A DNA stretch of 64,000 nt, taken from contig CM051032.1 of the NCBI GenBank assembly GCA_027627225.1, forward strand, positions 64,206,637 through 64,270,636. Direction: 5' to 3'. The position numbers and the translations under genes are program-made. Source of the DNA: Congeria kusceri (taxonomy: Eukaryota; Mollusca; Bivalvia; Myida; Dreissenidae). Positions 1-10,957 of the stretch are shown here, one piece after another. How positions within the stretch are numbered: the first letter of the stretch is position 1; every line of letters begins with the position of its first letter. A model generated the notes under the pieces. That model worked only from the letters and a program-made list of their open reading frames with translations, was not told the origin of the DNA and made no database searches.

Positions 1-235
1 TTGTTGTTTACTCCAATGGACATAAAAAAAACAGTTCCATTTTAACTAGATGTACTATTCTTATGTGTGAAAATGCAAGTTTCATTTTTATCTTGTCAAG
101 ATCATCCTGTTCTAGAAATATTAAAATAAATGATCACTTACTATAATGTACAATATATAATGTATTATTGTTAAACACTAGAAACTGTAAAGTTTATGTG
201 TATTAAAATTCTGTTCTGTTCTGTTCTGTTATCTT
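1..235. repeat. Possible 3' end of a LINE with (TTCTG)n tail
   Basis: AT-rich sequence ends in about four TTCTG repeats at 209-230. Short tandem tails of this kind are common at 3' ends of molluscan non-LTR elements. There is no coding sequence, so the call rests on the tail alone. Confidence 0.25.
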
Positions 236-420
236 TTCTCTCAGCTGATTGAACTATGAGTAAGTGCACTACTGGTATTTTCTCTTCAGCCGTGTATTGA
301 TATCAGCTGATAATGGTCGCCACACTGCGTCCACATTGTTACCACAGCAGGGTGCCAAAACACAGGGATACAGATGGGGGGGGGATTGGGGGGTCACATA
401 AAGAAGCATTAAACAAAGCT
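236..420 (+). repeat. Dispersed repeat, copy 1 (with G-tract)
   Basis: This stretch shares an ordered series of blocks with 15649-15803: TCTCTCAGCTGATTG, then TCAGCTGATAA.GGTCGCCACACTG, then CACAGCAGG.TGCCAA.ACACAGGG, then a run of G, then a GAAG.ATTAAAC block. The order and orientation are the same in both copies. The repeat has no ORF, and its class cannot be told from two diverged copies. Confidence 0.5.
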
Positions 421-3110
421 TTTAACTGGCACGTATATAATTCCGTATGCATTTGATAATTAGCTTGAACAATATTTGTTCGTTACTGACAAATACTGTG
501 TTATTAATATGTCATATACTATTGAATATGAAACCATATTATCAAGTTTTATTTGTAGAAAATTGAACTTCATTCAAACAAATCTTTACTTTTTAGCAAA
601 GTTGCACTCACAATTCACATGCTTTTAGTTTCTTTTCTCGCCAACAGTCTTGATTATAACATGCTGGGACTTTAAAAAGTTTACATCATCGGGTCTGTAA
701 AAGGTTTAGTGTAGTCCGAATCGGGGCTGAAAGAAACAGACTGTCCTATCACCTTATTTAATTATTCCGTCTAGATGTTGCGTATTTTCGAAACGTTTTA
801 ATAACGACAGCAAAAATCAAAACAAAATCCGCAGTGGTACAAGTAAGATAACACATTATATGAACTTCATATAGGCATTTTACTTTTAATCCTTTGTATA
901 ATCATCGTGAATGTTGCTTTAATATTTCTTTAAGTTTTCAGTGTGTGTTATTGTGGAGTGTTTTTTGTCGAAGTATTCACGGCTAATGTATACTGTCTTT
1001 GAATAGTATATACTAAATCGCAAATTTATCTCAGAATTTAGCACAAGGTATATTTGGTTGTGGAGTAAAAAACATCGCTTTATTTGGTTGTGGAGTAAAA
1101 AACATCGCTTTTATTATGTTCAGTTATTTATTAAAAAGTTTAAAGATATGTATATGCAATTTTATAATTGCAATGCAAATTAAACCAATAGATCATGTTG
1201 ATATGGCCCATTGATTTTACTCTGAATAGAATAGTATGTAATAAAAGATAGTCACAGCATAATAATATTGTAAAGTTTACCTCTGTCGCTTTGTCAATGG
1301 ATGCAATAAACAGTGTTTCTTCAAATTATTTCTTATGCTTCTTCTTATAAGCGTTTGCTTAAAGGATTTGCTGTAGATGTCACCCAACACCTCAATCTTT
1401 TGCAATGCACGATCCGCAAATTTGACAATGTACGTAGCAAAGTGACTATTCATTTCAAGATGTGTAAGTCTCTATATAGTATGTATACACGACTTTAAAC
1501 TAATTTGCGTGTACATAAAAAATACGGTTATATGAGATATCATATCGTATAAATTGTAACCTGTTGCAAAGCTGACAACCAAGATACGAGTGTTTTTCGA
1601 GCAACTATAACAAAACCTGTCTATGAAATATAATTATATGGTTGCAACCGATCAAAACAACCAACACATTATAAATACGGCCATTTTATTGAGCGGACGT
1701 TCTCTTTATAGGCTATTCGCGTCCTCTCTTTCACAAACTATCACAAGTGTGTTGCAATATCAAACATTAATTTGTGACAGTGACGTGTTCTTATAAATAT
1801 CATCTATTTATAACGCTGTTATAGCCGTTGGTAATTTGTCCTCTTGCATTAAATACCATTTTTCATTTTCAATGTCGCATTATGTAATACTATTGCATTA
1901 CTATATTAGAAAATATATTTTTAAACATACTGATGCGCCGGAACTATACAATTAATAGTTTTCACTTCAATATTATGTAAAGATTTTTTTTTTAGTTATA
2001 TTACATGCACATGATAAAATGGACTTAATTAATTGCAGTTTTGATTGCTTTACATACTTAAAGGTGAAGGAGATATTTGTAAACAGAAGTTTCCAACTTT
2101 GCATAAAAAGTTATGTTCTTCGTGTTTACTACGGATTCCTGTTTCTGCCATATACATTTTGCTATATACATGCAACGTTCAAAATCTGCAGAAAATGATA
2201 ACCAAAATGTAGCTTCGTCACACCGTCGCATGATCGCTTTTAACACATAGCCGCATCGTTGAAGCGTCGCCCCCTCTCCCCCCGACTATATGTACGAGAT
2301 GTGGTGGTCTCTCGACACATTTTTTTCTCTGCGCTACGCCTGGATTGGTTATGGGATTAGGCTGCGAGGTTAGTCACGATTATTTTGGCTCTCACACTTT
2401 TTGTCATTTTAACTGGTCTCATACACATTGATTAATTAAATGTATAACCACTGAATAAAGCACATCGTTTTCTATCAAGGTTTGATAAAATGTGGTGGAT
2501 TGTTATCGATATCACCCTTTTTCTAACAAATTTACTAAATGTGCAATCTGAAATTGTATATATCAATAGTAGCCATTGCTGTGTATATTACTGTGTATAA
2601 ATTTCCACGCCTCATTGGCGACACATTTATCCTATCTATTGTGTGACTTGGATAATCCACCCGGAGTACAGTTGAGCGGCTAACGGTTCTTGCTTTCAAG
2701 GTCATGTAATTTTCTTTTCGGCAATTTCTTTTCTGTAGTACCATTGGATTTAATAAGAGTAGACAGAGGTTAACAATTACTATATCAGTCATTGAATGTA
2801 TTATGTGAGTTCAATTTATACATGGTTAATGTAGATATATCCCTGCTTCTTTCGTGTTGCATATATATAATTGAATTCACATAACCATCACCATAAAGAC
2901 GCTCAAATTTACCAGTTGCTATTAAACGGAGAGCTAAAGTATACGAGGCTGCCTAGCTAGATTTAGCACTTTAAGTTAGATAGATAAAACATTCTAGATT
3001 TTCGCTGAAACTAATAACACCTAATACTAGTACTATAAATCAAACTAGTTTGAAGTGTACATCTTGGTTCGTTTGTCTGTGGTTTGTGCCTAGTATTTTG
3101 CAGGTCTGGC
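420..3110. other. Intergenic DNA, no gene seen
   Basis: AT-rich sequence with only short chance ORFs. A 30-bp direct tandem duplication starting TATTTGGTTGTGGAG lies at 1050-1109. A GC-richer patch at 2205-2360 carries GTCGCA-type words like those at 7160-7440. I see no exon that I can support. Confidence 0.5.
1050..1109. repeat. 30-bp perfect tandem duplication
   Basis: The 30-bp unit at 1050-1079 is repeated without change at 1080-1109. An unmutated copy suggests a recent slippage or duplication event, or an assembly artefact. Confidence 0.8.
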
Positions 3111-3115
3111 GACAA

Positions 3116-6100
3116 TGGCCTCCAAGGAACCTGCTACGCCGCAGCTTTCATTCGCGAAGGACAGTTAAGGTCTATGATATTGATCAGAGACTCCGCATTG
3201 CTGTGACAAATAGCCGAAAGGTACAGCGCTCAACCGAGTTCCTAAGTACATGATATGACACGCTCAACACCCAGCAACGTCACCACCAGAAGGGCATTGA
3301 TGAACAGGCTAAAACAATTAATAATATGTCTTGTGAAAACGAAACATTGAAAAGGTCAATTAGCGATATCAAAAATCTTCATGACAAGCTTAAGGCCCCA
3401 CTCATTGACAGTAAATGCAGGAAAATGAGAGATAACTTGTTTACGAACACTGACGAAGTGATACAAACGAGCAGAACGGTTGCACAGTACGAGGAAACAT
3501 ATCAAAGTTTCTGTCATTAAAACTGAATTTACATAACATCAAATTTGAACGTGTACACAGAGTCCCCACGCGACGGCACTCAACGCAAGCCACCCCTCGT
3601 CCTATAGTTGCGAAATTTTCCTTTTTTAAGGACAGAGAAGAAGTTCGTCGGTCCGGATATTTGTTAAGAGGAACACGCTGCGGCATTAATGAGCAGTTCC
3701 CGGAAGAAATCGAACAGAAACGTCGTGAATTGTATCCTTTTATGCGACACTTCCGGGCTCAGAATAAGCGGACCGTACTAGTGCGCGACAGGTTGTTCGT
3801 CGACGGTAGGAAAGTAAGAGCCGGGGAGGTCGATATGACACATGAGCAGAGGTTACACCGTGGGCCCCCAACCGGAGGCTCGGGTGGTGGACGTGGATGC
3901 GGAAGGCAACCGCAACAGTGATGGACCCCACACCGGTCGGTGGAGCTCAAAAGTTAGGACACGACCAGACACCCCGTGCCGGAAATGTCACTGAATCCAC
4001 GAACCTTTAGGGGGGTCGTGGTGGTCTCACATAGTTTTGCCTTAATGTTTGTGGCTTAAAGTCAAAACTGAACATTCCGGAATGTATAAATATTTTGAAA
4101 TCTGTTGATACGTTTTAATGTTTTGAAACACATTGTGATGACTTTGATCTAGTTAACATCGACAATTACAATTCTTTTCTTTAAAATCGTTCTAAAAAAA
4201 CATAAAAAAATCCGGTGGTATTGCAACGTTTATAAGGAAAGATATTTTACAGTTTTTCTCTATAATCACAAATAAATGTGAGTATATACAGTGGTTCCAA
4301 ATATATTTAAAAAAAATTAATACTGATGAAGATGATATATTCGGTGCGGTGTACCACCCGACGGTTCAAAATACTTTAATCAAAATCTACTAGTTAGCTT
4401 TTATGCCGAAATAGAAGAATTTAATTCGAATAATAAGTATGCTATTTTACTTGGAGAATTTAATGCCAGAACGTCTAATATCCCAGATATCGCAGAAGTA
4501 GATCAAAGCTTGATTTTTTAATGTAGACACGTCTGCTATTTTTGATACTAATTTGCACGATATGCTTAAAAATAATAATATGTGTTTAAGCTTTGTTCTC
4601 AAGATAGCCAAATAGATCGTTTGGGTAGATTGTTAACTGAGTGAATTAAGTCGGGCTTACGATTTTGTTATACTAAATGGTAGGTCATTCTCGGATAAAA
4701 TTGGTCATTTTACATGTAAAGATACGGCAGTTATCGACTATGTTTTATCATCATGCGAGGCTATATTTTTATTTAAAGATTTTAGTGAGTGAATTTTTTT
4801 CGTTTATTATCAAATGTCCATTGTTGTTTGAATTTTTAACTAAATACAGAGTATTGTAATTTAAACTAAAATATCGCTGCAAGTGAGAAAATACGAAAAT
4901 GGGAAACTAGTAAGAAACAGGATTTTATTAGTAACATCAATATGTCTACTATTGAGGATGCGTTACAGAGACTGTGTGTTATTGATTCGGAAATTAATCA
5001 GACTTGTATAAATGAGTTAACCCTAATATATTTCCTGATTTTTTTTTCTCCCAAAACTGAATGCTAGTAACAAAAATGCTAATGAACATGTTGATGCTGA
5101 TTTTCCAAATGTAAATGTAAAGATAGTCTTAATAACGAAATTACTGTAGATGAAATAAAACAGGGTTTAAACAAATTAAAGTCCGGAAAAGACAGTGGCC
5201 TGGATAACGTCTCAAATGAATATATTATAGCATCTAGCTACATATTGATGCCATTGTATTATGAATTATTTAACACAGTATTTGACACTGGATTAAAACC
5301 TGAATCGTGGCTTATCGGCTCAATTGTGCCAATTTTTAAAAATAAAGGGCAAAAGATGATCCCCAAAACTATAGGCCTATAACTATTTTGAGCTGTGTTG
5401 GCAAATTATTTAAGGCAGTCTTAAATAATAGATTGTCTGAATAATTAGAAAATAATAATTTGTTAAACATTAACAAAGCTGGTTTAAGGAAAAAACACTA
5501 CTGTTGACCACATGTTTGTTTTGCACAATTTAGCTGAAATCTGTAATCGTAGAAATAAGAAATTATACTGTTGTTTTATGGACTTCCAGAAGGACTTTGA
5601 CTCTGTATGGAGATCTGGTCTCTGAGGTAAGCTTATGTGTAGATGGAAAAATGTTACGCATCATAAAAATATGTATAGTGGCATAAAATCATGCATTTTT
5701 GTTAAAAAGAAGTTGTCAAATTTTTTCCCCTGCGTAAGAGGTTTGCGTCAAGGTGAAAACCTCTCGCCGATTCGTTTTTGTTTATTTTTGAACGATTCGG
5801 AACACTATTCGATGGAACATAATAATATTAGTGTAAATATTTCAGATGAACACTTAGACATGTATTTAAAATTAATAGTTATATTATACGCGGATGATAC
5901 AGTTGAATTTTCACATTCAGAAGAAGAACTCGCATCTGTATTACATACTTGTAACGATTATTGTACACTGTGGAAATTAGTCATTAATTTTGATAAAACT
6001 TAGGTTATGGATTTTGGTGATCGATTTCGTAGAAACAGAAATATTGTTGTTAATAATCATCAGATTGAAGTTGTAGACACATTTAAATACCTTTATGTTT

Positions 6101-6660
6101 TGTTTTGTTTTAAATAGAAATTTTGCAACAGCTAAAAAGCATATTGTAGAATCGCTAGAAAAGGTTTATTTAGTCTATATAGAAAGATAAGATTTATCTA
6201 TTGACTGTTGTTAGTTAAAATGGAAAAATGCCTTAAAGACCTGTATATGCAAAGCTGGCATAGTAGCGTTTTTGAATCAAGTAAATGTCTTAATTATCGT
6301 ACATACAAAACTGAACATAAATATGAACACTATTTTGACATGCTATCACCATACTATGTACAAACAATTGTTAATTTTAGAATGTGTAATAACCACCTAC
6401 CTATCGGAAACCTTAGATGGTCTAATATAGAACGTAGTGACAGAACATGTAATGTATGTAATGCTGGAGAAGTTGGTGACAAAATCCATTATTTATTTAA
6501 GTGTACTTTCTTTAACCAATTACGCAAAAAACTAATCCCTGAAAAAACATACGAAACACTAATTGTGTAAGTTTTGACTCTTTGATTCATTGATGAATGA
6601 AAAGCATGAACATATTCTCTTTAATCTAGGCAAGTTTTTAAATGCCGTTCTGAAGAGAGT
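3116..6660 (+). mobile_element. Decayed non-LTR retrotransposon (LINE, CR1/L2/jockey-like), ORF1 and ORF2 remains
   Basis: ORF1 remains (3116-3920) begin at ATGGCCTCC and show a coiled-coil stretch (3326-3520). They continue with an L1-ORF1p-like region reading IVAKFSFFKDREEVRRSGY and then the VLVRDRLFVDGRKV strand typical of the C-terminal domain. ORF2 remains follow: an endonuclease start (NVCGLKSKL near 4050), RT blocks with GKDSGLDNVSNEY (about 5180), a GLRQG block (5742) and the catalytic YADD box (about 5888-5899). A C-terminal segment (6208-6570) has a CNVC...H..FKC cysteine motif. Frameshifts and stops interrupt every domain, so no intact protein can be made. The 3' UTR probably runs to about 6900. 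The RT clade is uncertain without a tree. Confidence 0.85.
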
Positions 6661-6899
6661 AAAATAACCACCCGACAGGCAACATATTTTTGCTATTATT
6701 TTTACTAACCTCTTAGTTGAAATAGTATATCTCTATGTACCTCTATCCATGTTTACTATATATTAAGTTATATAGTACATTTTCTTCAAAATGTATTATG
6801 TACACTCGCAGCCTGATCAATATGTAATTTATTATTTTATTATTATACCTCGTTTGGCATTTGTATATGCGTTGAGTGTAATAACAAACTTGTAAACTT

Positions 6900-7160
6900 G
6901 ACATTATATAATTTATGTTTTTATTTTATAAACATTTATTGTCTATATAAGATTAAGAAACCGACATATTCTATATCGGACTTCGTATGCCACCCTTTTT
7001 GTTTGCATGCAGGGTAAATAGCTTTTGCATGTGACCGGTGTCAGTCACAAACACTACCCGGCTATATCATCAATGATTTTTTTTCCTACCAGCAATTAAT
7101 CAGGGGGCGGCGATTTGAAAATGTGATGATGCGACAACGCAACATTTTAGCTTCATTTTC
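6900..7160. other. No gene seen
   Basis: AT-rich spacer between the LINE 3' region and the GTCGCA-rich patch. Nothing recognisable. Confidence 0.4.
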
Positions 7161-7440
7161 TTGGAAACATGGGAAAACTACGGTGGACGCTGCGATGGCG
7201 TGATGAATTTAACGTCGCGTTATCGCCCCTTTGCTGTGTATCGTCTTAGGGTCGCGTTCTCGTACCGTCGCATCTTATTCTCGCACCGTCGCATCTTATT
7301 CTCGCACCGTCGCAACGTGTCTTTGCCAAGTCGCATCAAAATTTCGCTAAGTCGCACCGTTCTTGTTTGTCGTTCTTGCGATGTCCTTAACAGAATACTG
7401 TTAAGAGACACGAACTTTAAATGTTATAATTGTTAGGGCC
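7161..7440. repeat. GTCGCA-rich repeat patch with 21-bp tandem units
   Basis: Around 7255-7319 a 21-bp unit (TCGCACCGTCGCATCTTATT-type) occurs about three times. Degenerate GTCGC/GCGAC words extend on both sides. A 91-codon ORF crosses the patch, but its arginine/serine-rich translation is a by-product of the repeat. Confidence 0.6.
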
Positions 7441-7950
7441 ATAATTATCGTCTAAATATAGTGTATATATGACAATGCTGAAGTCCAAGATGCAAACTAA
7501 CAGGGCAAATCGGTAGTTTGCCGATCTTAGTGTTTCTTTCAAATCTAAAAATATTCAGCCCACTAACCGATTAACCTTTCTAATGCAAACGAATCTCTAG
7601 TCTCATTATAATATTATATTCCAACGCGCGCTTGGCTACTATTCGCCGTATTGCCGTTGACACCAATCAACACATTGTTCGTGCCGCATGAGCAACTAGT
7701 ACGATTGACATTGTAGAGAAAGGTGGTAGGTAATTTTAACCTATGTCTAAACGTGTATAATCGCACCCTTTTCTAACTACGTTAATATATTGAGAAGTTA
7801 TTATGTAAATTAAGTAAATAAAGGTACAGATTTAGTTATGTGTACGTATTTATAACTTGCGAAAATTCCAAGCCGCCTTCCTATGATTGCTGAACGTGCT
7901 AAATGTTAAAATGGCAATTACTGTTGATGTGTCTACAGTAGGGTGACAAA
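7440..7950. other. No gene seen
   Basis: Non-coding AT-rich sequence with no supported feature. Confidence 0.4.
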
Positions 7951-7951
7951 C

Positions 7952-8167
7952 AAGGCGTGACGTGGGTAAATCGGGCTTAATGCATGTGAGGTTCGCACAG
8001 GCTAATACACATTTCGCTTTTATGGTATTTCGAGGTAGTCTCTTCTAAACATAAATCCACTGTAGGCGGAAAGTGTCGTCCCGTATTAGCCTATGCGGAT
8101 TGCACAGGCTATTCCGGGACGACTTTTTACGCACCCACATTAAGCCTGGTTTTCCCACGACACACCA
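7952..8167. mobile_element. Foldback/MITE-like element, copy 1
   Basis: The left end reads AGGCGTGACGTGGGTAAATC and the right end is its approximate inverse (GGTTTTCCCACGACACACC). Further in, GGGCTTAATGCATGTG pairs with CACATTAAGCC. The middle holds GCACAGGCTA/TAGCCTATGCGG inverted words. It is homologous throughout to 10278-10541. It has no ORF, so it is a non-autonomous element mobilised, if at all, in trans. Confidence 0.7.
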
Positions 8168-8494
8168 CAAATGTATTTGTCAAAATGGCGACGACGCGTA
8201 GCGTTGAAGTCGAACGTAGATAGTATGTCCTATTTATAGCTTTCATGTGACGGTCAAATTTGTGCATCAATGTGATATAAATAGATTAAGTTTAGGTTTA
8301 TATTTGTATCAAATTCCTGTCGTCCGTTTTGTTTACATGTATATTTGTTTATTTGTGTAAACATGGGTGGAAATGGGGCAGAATTGACCCCAGAAGTAAA
8401 AAAAAAATACTATTGTTTCATTGTATTAGGAAGGAAAGATACAACTGAAATTGCAAAATTATTGAAAAACTAGAAATGTGTCCATATGACACGG
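8167..8494. other. No gene seen
   Basis: Short ORF-free stretch. ATGGGTGGAAATGGGGC at 8363 starts a brief open frame that soon ends and has no splice context I can defend. Confidence 0.35.
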
Positions 8495-9195
8495 ATGCCC
8501 CCACATTCCGCTGGTTGTCACAAAACTCTGCTGATGTCGGAAAAAAAATGCACCAAAATACCCAGGTACACAAGTTCACATGCTGATAAATATGTGTATG
8601 AAGTTAAATCAGTCCTGCAGTTATACTTTTTGAGTTACACGCAACACAAGTCCAAAAATGTCATTTTTTGCTAAAAAAGGGGCCATAACTCCGCTGATGT
8701 CCAAAAAACTGCACCAAAATACCCAGGTGCACAAGTTCACATGCTGATTAATATTTTTATTAAGTTTCAACACTGTAACAATAATACTTTTTAAGTTACA
8801 CGCGACACAAGTCCAAAAATGTCATTTTTTTGCTAAAAAGGGGCCATAACTCCGCTGATGTCCGAAAAAACTGCACAAAAAAATACCCAAGTGCACAAGT
8901 TTACATGCTGAATAATATGCTTATAAAGTTTTATCATTCTAGCAATAATACTTTTTGAGTTACGCGCGACACAAGTCCAAGAATATATTTTTCTAAAAAA
9001 AGGGCCTTAACTCCGCTTATGTCGGAAAAAAATTCACCAAAATACCCAGGTGCACAAGCTCCGATGCAAATGAATATGCTTATAAAGTTGTATCACTCTA
9101 GCAGTTATACTGTTTGAGTTATGCGCGACACAAACAAATTTGACGGACGGACGGACAAGGGCAAATCTATATATCCCCCTGTAAAGTGGGGGCAT
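8495..9195. mobile_element. TIR element containing four copies of a ~160-bp repeat
   Basis: The ends are ATGCCCCCAC (8495) and GTGGGGGCAT (to 9195), inverted copies of each other. Between them lie about four diverged ~160-bp units starting near 8486, 8651, 8811 and 8974. Each carries GGGGCCATAACTCCGCT, AAAATACCCAGGTGCACAAG and TTGAGTTACGCGCGACACAAG. The last unit runs into a short GGACGGACGGAC run. The architecture, short TIRs around ~160-bp satellite-like monomers, resembles bivalve pearl-type elements and the BIV160 satellite family. That comparison is from general knowledge and was not tested here. Confidence 0.65.
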
Positions 9196-9199
9196 AAAA

Positions 9200-10275
9200 A
9201 TTAGGACTACTATAGGTTATACAATAATTAAATGCCAGCAAAGAGGAGATGCATGAAATTTAAAACGATCGGGGAGGCCAAGTGTAATCAGTCCGAGGGA
9301 TTACCGGCAACTTGAAGAAAAGAAAAACGGGACCGAAAGGCACCGTTTAACAGCAGTTTTTTTTTTTTATCAAACTAACGACAGGACTGCGAGTTCCAAG
9401 ACAGTAAAAAGTAAATTAAAATTTCATGGATTTAGATGAGTTGTTCATAGGAAGAAGGTGAAGATTAAGACAGTGAACCGGAAGAAAAGAGTGTATTGGT
9501 GTCGAGGTAAAAGATGAAGAACTGTAAAATGTGTGGAAATATGTGATATTTTCTGATAAAGTCAAGTGTGTTTAGGCCTGGATAATCTCATTTTTGTAAG
9601 GCGAAAACCCGAAGACGGATGGAGGCCTAACCTTGTGAGCAGATGCGAACAGTGCCCAGTTAAGGTCATGATTTGAGATTGCATTTGTTTTTTACGGTGC
9701 AGGACATTGACTAAATTAGATGGTGTAATAAATGCACACAAATACATGACATTTTAGAAAGCAATATTTGGCCAGTTATTGCCCGTAATTACCCTGAAAA
9801 TAATTATTTATTCCAAAACGATAATGCATTGTTTTCCACAATTCCAAGGATAATTAAAGTTATTCGTTCGATGGGACATATTACTGAATACTTAGGTAAG
9901 AGTTTCTTATTAATTGTCCGTTGATTTTGTAAAATGCATGTTTAAAATATACATCAATTCAATCAACATGTTTTATGGCCGCCATTGTGACGAATACTTT
10001 TGTCCACCTACTGTATATCAGAAAGAAACTCCGGAGTTTCAGTTTCACGTTTAGTCCTCGAATGCGCAAACGCCGTCCGTAAAAAATCGGTCTTTGAACG
10101 AGTTTATTCGGATAACTTGTAATTGTACAGAAATATCCAAATAACGCGACCTACGACTCTGCGAGTACAAACAATTTCTTTAATAACATGCACATTTGTA
10201 TGATCAAGAAGAACTGGAAGCTAATACAAGTTGTTTCATTAATATGTAAATATAATGCCACATGCAAGAGTTATT
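9200..10275. other. No gene seen
   Basis: Non-coding. A poly-T tract lies near 9357-9368. No ORF in the stretch looks protein-like on either strand. Confidence 0.4.
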
Positions 10276-10277
10276 TG

Positions 10278-10541
10278 AGGCGTGTCGTGGGAAAATCGGT
10301 CTTAATGCATGTGCGTTAAGTGTGGTCCTTATTGGCCTGTGCTGTCTGCACATTATAGCGGTAATCCAGGACGACACTTTCCGCTTTTATGGTATTTTCT
10401 GTTTCAAGGTAGTCTCTTCTAAACATAAATCCAAATTAGGCTGAAAGAGTCGCCCCGGATTAGCCTGTGCGGACTGCACAGGCTACTCCGGGACAAAACT
10501 TGACGCTCCTGCATTAAGTTCGATTTTCCCACGACACGCAT
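10278..10541. mobile_element. Foldback/MITE-like element, copy 2
   Basis: The terminal inverted repeats of about 30 bp are better kept than in copy 1: left AGGCGTGTCGTGGGAAAATC, right CGATTTTCCCACGACACGCA. Inside, a sub-hairpin pairs TAGCCTGTGCGG with the following CTGCACAGGCTA (about 10458-10488). The short ORF across it is not a gene. It sits about 420 bp upstream of the start codon of the gene at 10958. Confidence 0.75.
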
Positions 10542-10957
10542 CATTTCTTTGTTACATAGAGGGCCTTCAAAAATGAACTACATGTCGATGTAATGTGTAA
10601 CATTTTTAAAATATTCCCGGTGTTCTTTTGGCATTTAAACTAATCATTATTTGGGCAGACATCTTAGGAAATTATATAGACAACACTGACAACGTCATTA
10701 ACGTCGTTTTTCTTTTAAATATTTGTTCATCTTTTATCAAACGTCTTTGTTTAAATATTTTCTGTTCTCTATGTACCTTTCAGGTGAAATTTGTTCAAGA
10801 CCCATTGCACATACATTGATTCTTTAGAAATATCCGGTGTACAGATTTTGTACAGTGTAATACACTTATGGTGGCTTTTCCTTTCATTTGCAATAATAAT
10901 AAATCTGCTGCTGCATGCATGCATATTCCTGTTTATGTGTTGTCTTATTAATAAATT

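Noticed and set aside
3740..3950. Two minus-strand ORFs rich in Pro, Arg and Cys
   Set aside because: They are shadows of the LINE ORF1 end on the plus strand.
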